Origin: Paludibacteraceae bacterium
GTDB taxonomy: Bacteria; Bacteroidota; Bacteroidia; Bacteroidales; Paludibacteraceae
Reading direction: 5' to 3'
NCBI GenBank assembly: GCA_905233375.1
Contig: CAJOEJ010000005.1
Span: 1-64,000 of the forward strand
Length of the DNA stretch: 64,000 nt
Shown piece after piece: positions 60,787 through 64,000 of the stretch; position 1 is the first letter of the stretch, and every line of letters begins with the position of its first letter. A program made the position numbers and the translations under genes. The notes under the pieces are model-generated. The model made no database searches and was not told the origin of the DNA. It worked only from the letters and a program-made list of their open reading frames with translations.

Positions 60787-61977
60787 TTATACTAATGCCG
60801 CTGTGTCGCTTGCAATCATCAATTCCTCGTCGGTCGGGATGAGACAAACGGTTACTTTGGAGTTCTTGGTGGAGATGATACGCTCTTCTCCGCGTACGTT
60901 GTTGGCTGCTTCGTCCAGCTCGATGCCGAGGAAACTCAGACCCTTCATGATCTGTGCGCGGATATACGGATCGTTCTCGCCGATACCTGCGGTGAAAACA
61001 AGGATGTCCAGACCGTTCATCGCAGCGGCATAAGCACCGATATACTTGATCGTGCGGTAGATGAACATCTTGCGCGCCAGGTCAGCACGTTTGTTGCCCT
61101 GATTGATAGCTGCTTCAATGTCACGGCAATCGCTCGAAACACCGCTCACGCCGAGCAGACCCGATTTCTTGTTCACCAGGTTGTTGAACTCGGCTGTGCT
61201 CAAATGCTCCTTGTCCATGATGAACGTAGCCGCTCCGAGGTCGAGGTCACCGGCACGGGTACCCATTACCAGGCCCTCCACCGGCGTCAGACCCATACTC
61301 GTATCCACGCTCTCGCCGTTCAGTACTGCGGTACAACTGCCGCCGCCGCCGATGTGGCAGGTAACAATCTTCTGCTTTTTGGGATCTACACCTAAATATT
61401 CACATACGCGCGCGCTCACGTAACGATGGCTCGTTCCGTGGAAACCGTAACGGCGGATGGCATATTTCTCATAGAGCTCGTACGGCAACGCGTACATGTA
61501 CGCATAATCCGGCATCGTCTGGTGGAACGCGGTGTCAAACACAGCTACTTGCGGTACGCCCGGAAGAATCTTCTCGATGGCATCAATACCCTTCAGGTTC
61601 GCAGGATTGTGGAGCGGAGCCAGATCCACGCATTGGATAATCTCCGCCTTTACCTCCGGCGTAATCAGTACCGATTTGTTGAATTTCTCGCCGCCATGTA
61701 CGACGCGGTGTCCTACAGCGTTGATTTCCTTGAGCTCCTTGATGCAACCGATCTGCGGATCCACGAGTTTCTCCAGAATCAGTTCGATACCCACTGTGTG
61801 CTCCGGCATCGATTTCTCGAATTTAACCTTCTCGCCATTCGGCAGTTTTACCAGCAGGAACGAATCCGGCAAACCGATCTTCTCTATGCCGCCTTGTGCC
61901 ATTACTGCCTTGCTCTCCATGTCAAAGAGCTTATACTTAATACTGCTGCTACCGCAGTTCAAAACTAAGATTTTCAT
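60787..61977 (-). CDS. ackA: Acetate kinase
   Basis: Converts acetyl phosphate and ADP to acetate and ATP, the last step of acetate fermentation. 396 aa. Motifs: VLNCGSSSIKYKLFD (phosphate loop), AVGHRVVHGG with the active Arg, VFDTAFHQTMP, RRYGFHGTSHRYVS, CHIGGGGSCTAV, DTSMGLTPVEGLVMGTR and FTAGIGENDPYIR. Lies downstream of pta, with 55 bases of phrase repeat between. Confidence 0.97.
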   Translation of the reverse strand: MKILVLNCGSSSIKYKLFDMESKAVMAQGGIEKIGLPDSFLLVKLPNGEKVKFEKSMPEHTVGIELILEKLVDPQIGCIKELKEINAVGHRVVHGGEKFNKSVLITPEVKAEIIQCVDLAPLHNPANLKGIDAIEKILPGVPQVAVFDTAFHQTMPDYAYMYALPYELYEKYAIRRYGFHGTSHRYVSARVCEYLGVDPKKQKIVTCHIGGGGSCTAVLNGESVDTSMGLTPVEGLVMGTRAGDLDLGAATFIMDKEHLSTAEFNNLVNKKSGLLGVSGVSSDCRDIEAAINQGNKRADLARKMFIYRTIKYIGAYAAAMNGLDILVFTAGIGENDPYIRAQIMKGLSFLGIELDEAANNVRGEERIISTKNSKVTVCLIPTDEELMIASDTAALV

Positions 61978-61989
61978 ATGATATTAAAT

Positions 61990-62032
61990 TAAATCGTCAA
62001 TTTTATTCAATCGTCAAATGTCCGATCGTCCA
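61990..62032 (-). repeat. Phrase repeat (family D) between pta and ackA
   Basis: AAATCGTCAATTTTATTCAA followed by TCGTCAAATG and CGATCGTCCATTA; same vocabulary (TCGTCAAT) as 42066-42188. Confidence 0.55.
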
Positions 62033-63031
62033 TTATTTGATCGCCTGATTCGCGGTGATCACTACCATCTGCACAATGTCCTGTACCTTGCATCCGCGGC
62101 TAAGGTCGTTGACCGGAGCGGCGATACCCTGGAGAATCGGTCCTACGGCATCTGCACCCGAGAAACGCTCTACGAGCTTGTAACCGATATTACCTGCCTG
62201 CAGGTCAGGGAAGACGAGTACGTTCGCTTTGCCTGCAACGGGACTGCCCGGAGCCTTGGTAGCCGCTACGCTTTCAATCAGCGCGGCATCAGCCTGCAAC
62301 TCTCCGTCGATAGCCAGTTCAGGAGCCATCTCCTTTGCCAGTTTGGTCGCTTCGGCTACTTTGTCCACGAGCTCATGCTTGGCACTGCCCTTGGTACTGA
62401 ACGACAACATGGCTACGCGCGGTTCGATACCGGCGATGGCACGTGCGGTCTCCGCCGTCGAGACGGCAATCTCCGCCAGCTGTTTGGCATCGGGATTCGG
62501 GTTCACAGCGCAGTCTGCGAACAAGAGGAATCCGTTCTCGCCCAGATGCTTGGCGGGCGTGAACATAAGGAATGCACCGCTGACGATGGAGCAACCCGGA
62601 CGGGTCTTGAGAATCTGGAACGCCGGACGGATCGTGTCCGCTGTCGTGCCGCGTGCGCCCGCTAACTCACCATCCGCGTCACCTGCTTTGATCATCAGAC
62701 AACCCAGATAAAGCGGGTCTTGCGCCTTCTTTGCCGCCTCTTCCTCCGTCATGCCTTTTGCCTTGCGCAACTCAAAAAGCAGCTTGGCATACTCCGGCAT
62801 CTTGGGGTCATGCAGCGGGTCGATGATTTTCGCCTCGCCGATGTGCTCATAGCCTTTCTCCGCCGCCATGCCCTTGATCTTCTCCGGGTCACCGATCAGG
62901 ATGAGATCGGCAATCTTGTCGCGCAACAAGATGTTGGCTGCTTCTAACGTACGCGGTTCGTCGCCCTCCGGCAACACAATGCGCTGCGGATGTGCTTTCG
63001 CGCGCGCAATCATTTGCTGTAGAATGTCCAT
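62033..63031 (-). CDS. pta: Phosphate acetyltransferase
   Basis: Makes acetyl phosphate from acetyl-CoA and phosphate; pairs with ackA. 332 aa, the short single-domain form without the N-terminal DRTGG regions. Motifs: VLPEGDEPRTLEAA, ILIGDPEKI-like (LILIGDPEKIKG), DPLYLGCLMIKAGDADGELA, GCSIVSGAFLM, LFADCAVNPNPDA, VAMLSFSTKGSA and VLVFPDLQAGNIGYKL. Start chosen at 63031 (MDILQQMIARAK); upstream codons cover the promoter. Confidence 0.96.
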   Translation of the reverse strand: MDILQQMIARAKAHPQRIVLPEGDEPRTLEAANILLRDKIADLILIGDPEKIKGMAAEKGYEHIGEAKIIDPLHDPKMPEYAKLLFELRKAKGMTEEEAAKKAQDPLYLGCLMIKAGDADGELAGARGTTADTIRPAFQILKTRPGCSIVSGAFLMFTPAKHLGENGFLLFADCAVNPNPDAKQLAEIAVSTAETARAIAGIEPRVAMLSFSTKGSAKHELVDKVAEATKLAKEMAPELAIDGELQADAALIESVAATKAPGSPVAGKANVLVFPDLQAGNIGYKLVERFSGADAVGPILQGIAAPVNDLSRGCKVQDIVQMVVITANQAIK

Positions 63032-63068
63032 AATTATAATGTGTATAAATTGTTTCCTAAATCGACCG

Positions 63069-63100
63069 CAAAGATACAAAAAAAAATCCATATATGCAAT
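63069..63100 (-). promoter_or_regulatory. Promoter for pta-ackA
   Basis: Minus strand ATTG (63097-63100, a weak -33), 20 bases starting CATATATGG, TATCTTTG (63069-63076). Confidence 0.7.
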
Positions 63101-63135
63101 ACCCGTTATAAAAAATATTTTTTTTTGTCAAAAAA

Positions 63136-63167
63136 TTTGCGTATGTCAAAAAAAAGTTGTACCTTTG
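63136..63167 (+). promoter_or_regulatory. Promoter for the 63211 outer-membrane protein
   Basis: TTTG (63136-63139), 20 bases starting CGTATGTCAAAAAAAA, TACCTTTG (63160-63167). Confidence 0.85.
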
Positions 63168-63210
63168 CACCCAAATTGTGATTATTGAATCAAACATACG
63201 CTTTTTAAAC

Positions 63211-64000
63211 ATGAAAAAAGGTTTACTTTTTCTCTTGGCGCTCTGCGTTTCCGGAATGGTAGTAGCGCAAGAAGCAGAGTTACAAACGGCTGATTCCGTT
63301 AAGATTAAGGGTGTTCACCCGTACAAGTTGGAGGAGAACGCAAAGGGTATTGCTCCCGAGATTGCTCACTGGAGTATCATCCCGCGTATCGGCTTTAGTG
63401 TGTTCGACGGTGATTTTACGAATGAGAAGAAGCATGCATTTGCTATTCCTTCTGCCGGTCTGGCTGTGGAGTACAACTTCACCCCGGTATGGAACATCGG
63501 TGTCGAGTACATGTATGACCAGTACACGGTGACGGGTAAGCAGGGTCTTGACGAGAATGGCAATAAGCGTCTGAATGCGGATACCTTGCTCAATGGTCAT
63601 TTGCATCGCGCCGGCGTTTATATCTCCATGGATCTTATCAATCTGCTCTTCCCGCGTGTCAACAAGAAGATTTTCTCCATGCTTCCTTATGTAGGAGCCG
63701 GTGGCGCGTGGTACAAGCGTTCGGCTTATTACATGGATGACCGCTATTTCGATGGCGATAAGAACATGTGGATCAATCCTACTCACGGCAGAGGTAACAC
63801 CGTTAACTATATCAACGCCGATGGTCAGCTTGGTCCGGATAAAGACACCAAGTATATCATGGAGGGCTATGTTCTTGCCGGTGTTGACTTGGATTTCAAT
63901 ATCAACCGTACAATCGCGTTAGGCTTGCGCGCGAACTATACATATTTCACGCGCGACTATTTCGACGGTCGTGGTTATCACCATGGCGAGGATGCCAATT
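63211..64000 (+). CDS. Outer-membrane beta-barrel protein, OmpA-like start (partial)
   Basis: The frame is open from ATG 63211 to the end of the window (263 codons). Signal peptide MKKGLLFLLALCVSGMVVAQ. Then a short acidic lead and barrel strands: WSIIPRIGFSVFDGDF, FAIPSAGLAVEYNFTPVWNI, GVEYMYDQYTV, HRAGVYISMDLINLLFP, MLPYVGAGGAWY, AGVDLDFNINRTIALGLRAN, YTYFTRDYFDGRGY. The pattern fits the N-terminal barrel of Bacteroidetes OmpA-family proteins; whether an OmpA peptidoglycan-binding domain follows cannot be seen. Strong promoter 44 bases upstream. Confidence 0.85.
   Translation, partial: MKKGLLFLLALCVSGMVVAQEAELQTADSVKIKGVHPYKLEENAKGIAPEIAHWSIIPRIGFSVFDGDFTNEKKHAFAIPSAGLAVEYNFTPVWNIGVEYMYDQYTVTGKQGLDENGNKRLNADTLLNGHLHRAGVYISMDLINLLFPRVNKKIFSMLPYVGAGGAWYKRSAYYMDDRYFDGDKNMWINPTHGRGNTVNYINADGQLGPDKDTKYIMEGYVLAGVDLDFNINRTIALGLRANYTYFTRDYFDGRGYHHGEDAN

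Overview
The window looks like chromosomal DNA of an uncultured-type Bacteroidales bacterium. Evidence: the promoters have the Bacteroidetes form (TTTG or CTTG, 20 bases, TAnnTTTG); the primary sigma factor is short (286 aa) and lacks region 1.1; there is a GldD lipoprotein, an apparent Bacteroidetes-type putative porin, BspA-like leucine-rich-repeat and InlB-repeat surface proteins, and a GGGP-synthase/UbiA pair of the kind found in Bacteroidetes. I see no phage, plasmid, rRNA or CRISPR.

Layout. 1-4.0 kb: the tail of one secreted protein, a BspA-like protein, and a two-gene unit ending in a pectinesterase. 4.0-11.7 kb: nadC and a divergent aminopeptidase P, a YbjN-like protein coupled to a protein kinase-AAA ATPase fusion, clpP, and htpG. 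11.9-25.3 kb (minus strand): a 3360-aa secreted giant with a small membrane protein directly behind it, then an 853-aa modular secreted protein. 25.5-31.3 kb (minus strand): a tight operon of gldD, a GGGP synthase-TadA fusion, a 7TM-HD phosphodiesterase, dusB and an SBF transporter, with ATGA overlaps at three of four junctions. 31.5-41.7 kb (plus strand): manC, three alpha-glucan genes (debranching enzyme, glycosyltransferase, GH57), a porin, a Clp ATPase and thioredoxin. 41.8-43.1 kb: a structured leader, tRNA-Arg(TCT) and rpoD. 43.2-48.6 kb: a ribbon-helix-helix protein, an outer-membrane protein, a short RNase R-like protein and glycogen phosphorylase. 48.6-57.3 kb: a 489-bp non-coding element with inverted ends, then a 2482-aa InlB-repeat giant again followed by a small membrane protein. 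57.4-64 kb: a PIN toxin-antitoxin pair, UbiA prenyltransferase, GH13 amylase, ackA, pta, and the start of an outer-membrane protein.

Themes. Alpha-glucan storage and breakdown (GDE, GT4, GH57, glgP, GH13) sits beside acetate production (pta-ackA). Five secreted proteins end in the same roughly 25-residue tail, probably a sorting signal. Both giant proteins are followed by a small membrane protein of the same design, which suggests a conserved two-gene surface system.

The most unusual signal is a set of short dispersed repeats that lie between genes and also, in frame, inside conserved housekeeping genes. Family A (core GTACAAAGTGACAATG, about 30 nt, read as VQSDNVQSTK) has at least ten copies. 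Family C is a GC-rich hairpin of about 33 nt (PDPSLKGRG or SLPFxEGxGVG). Family B is ATTGGTGATTGGT (QSPITNHQ). dusB alone carries three insertions. Also notable are a 49-nt element in two copies that folds as an H-type pseudoknot, a GGGP synthase-TadA fusion, and a kinase-AAA protein that lacks the usual stretch before Walker A.
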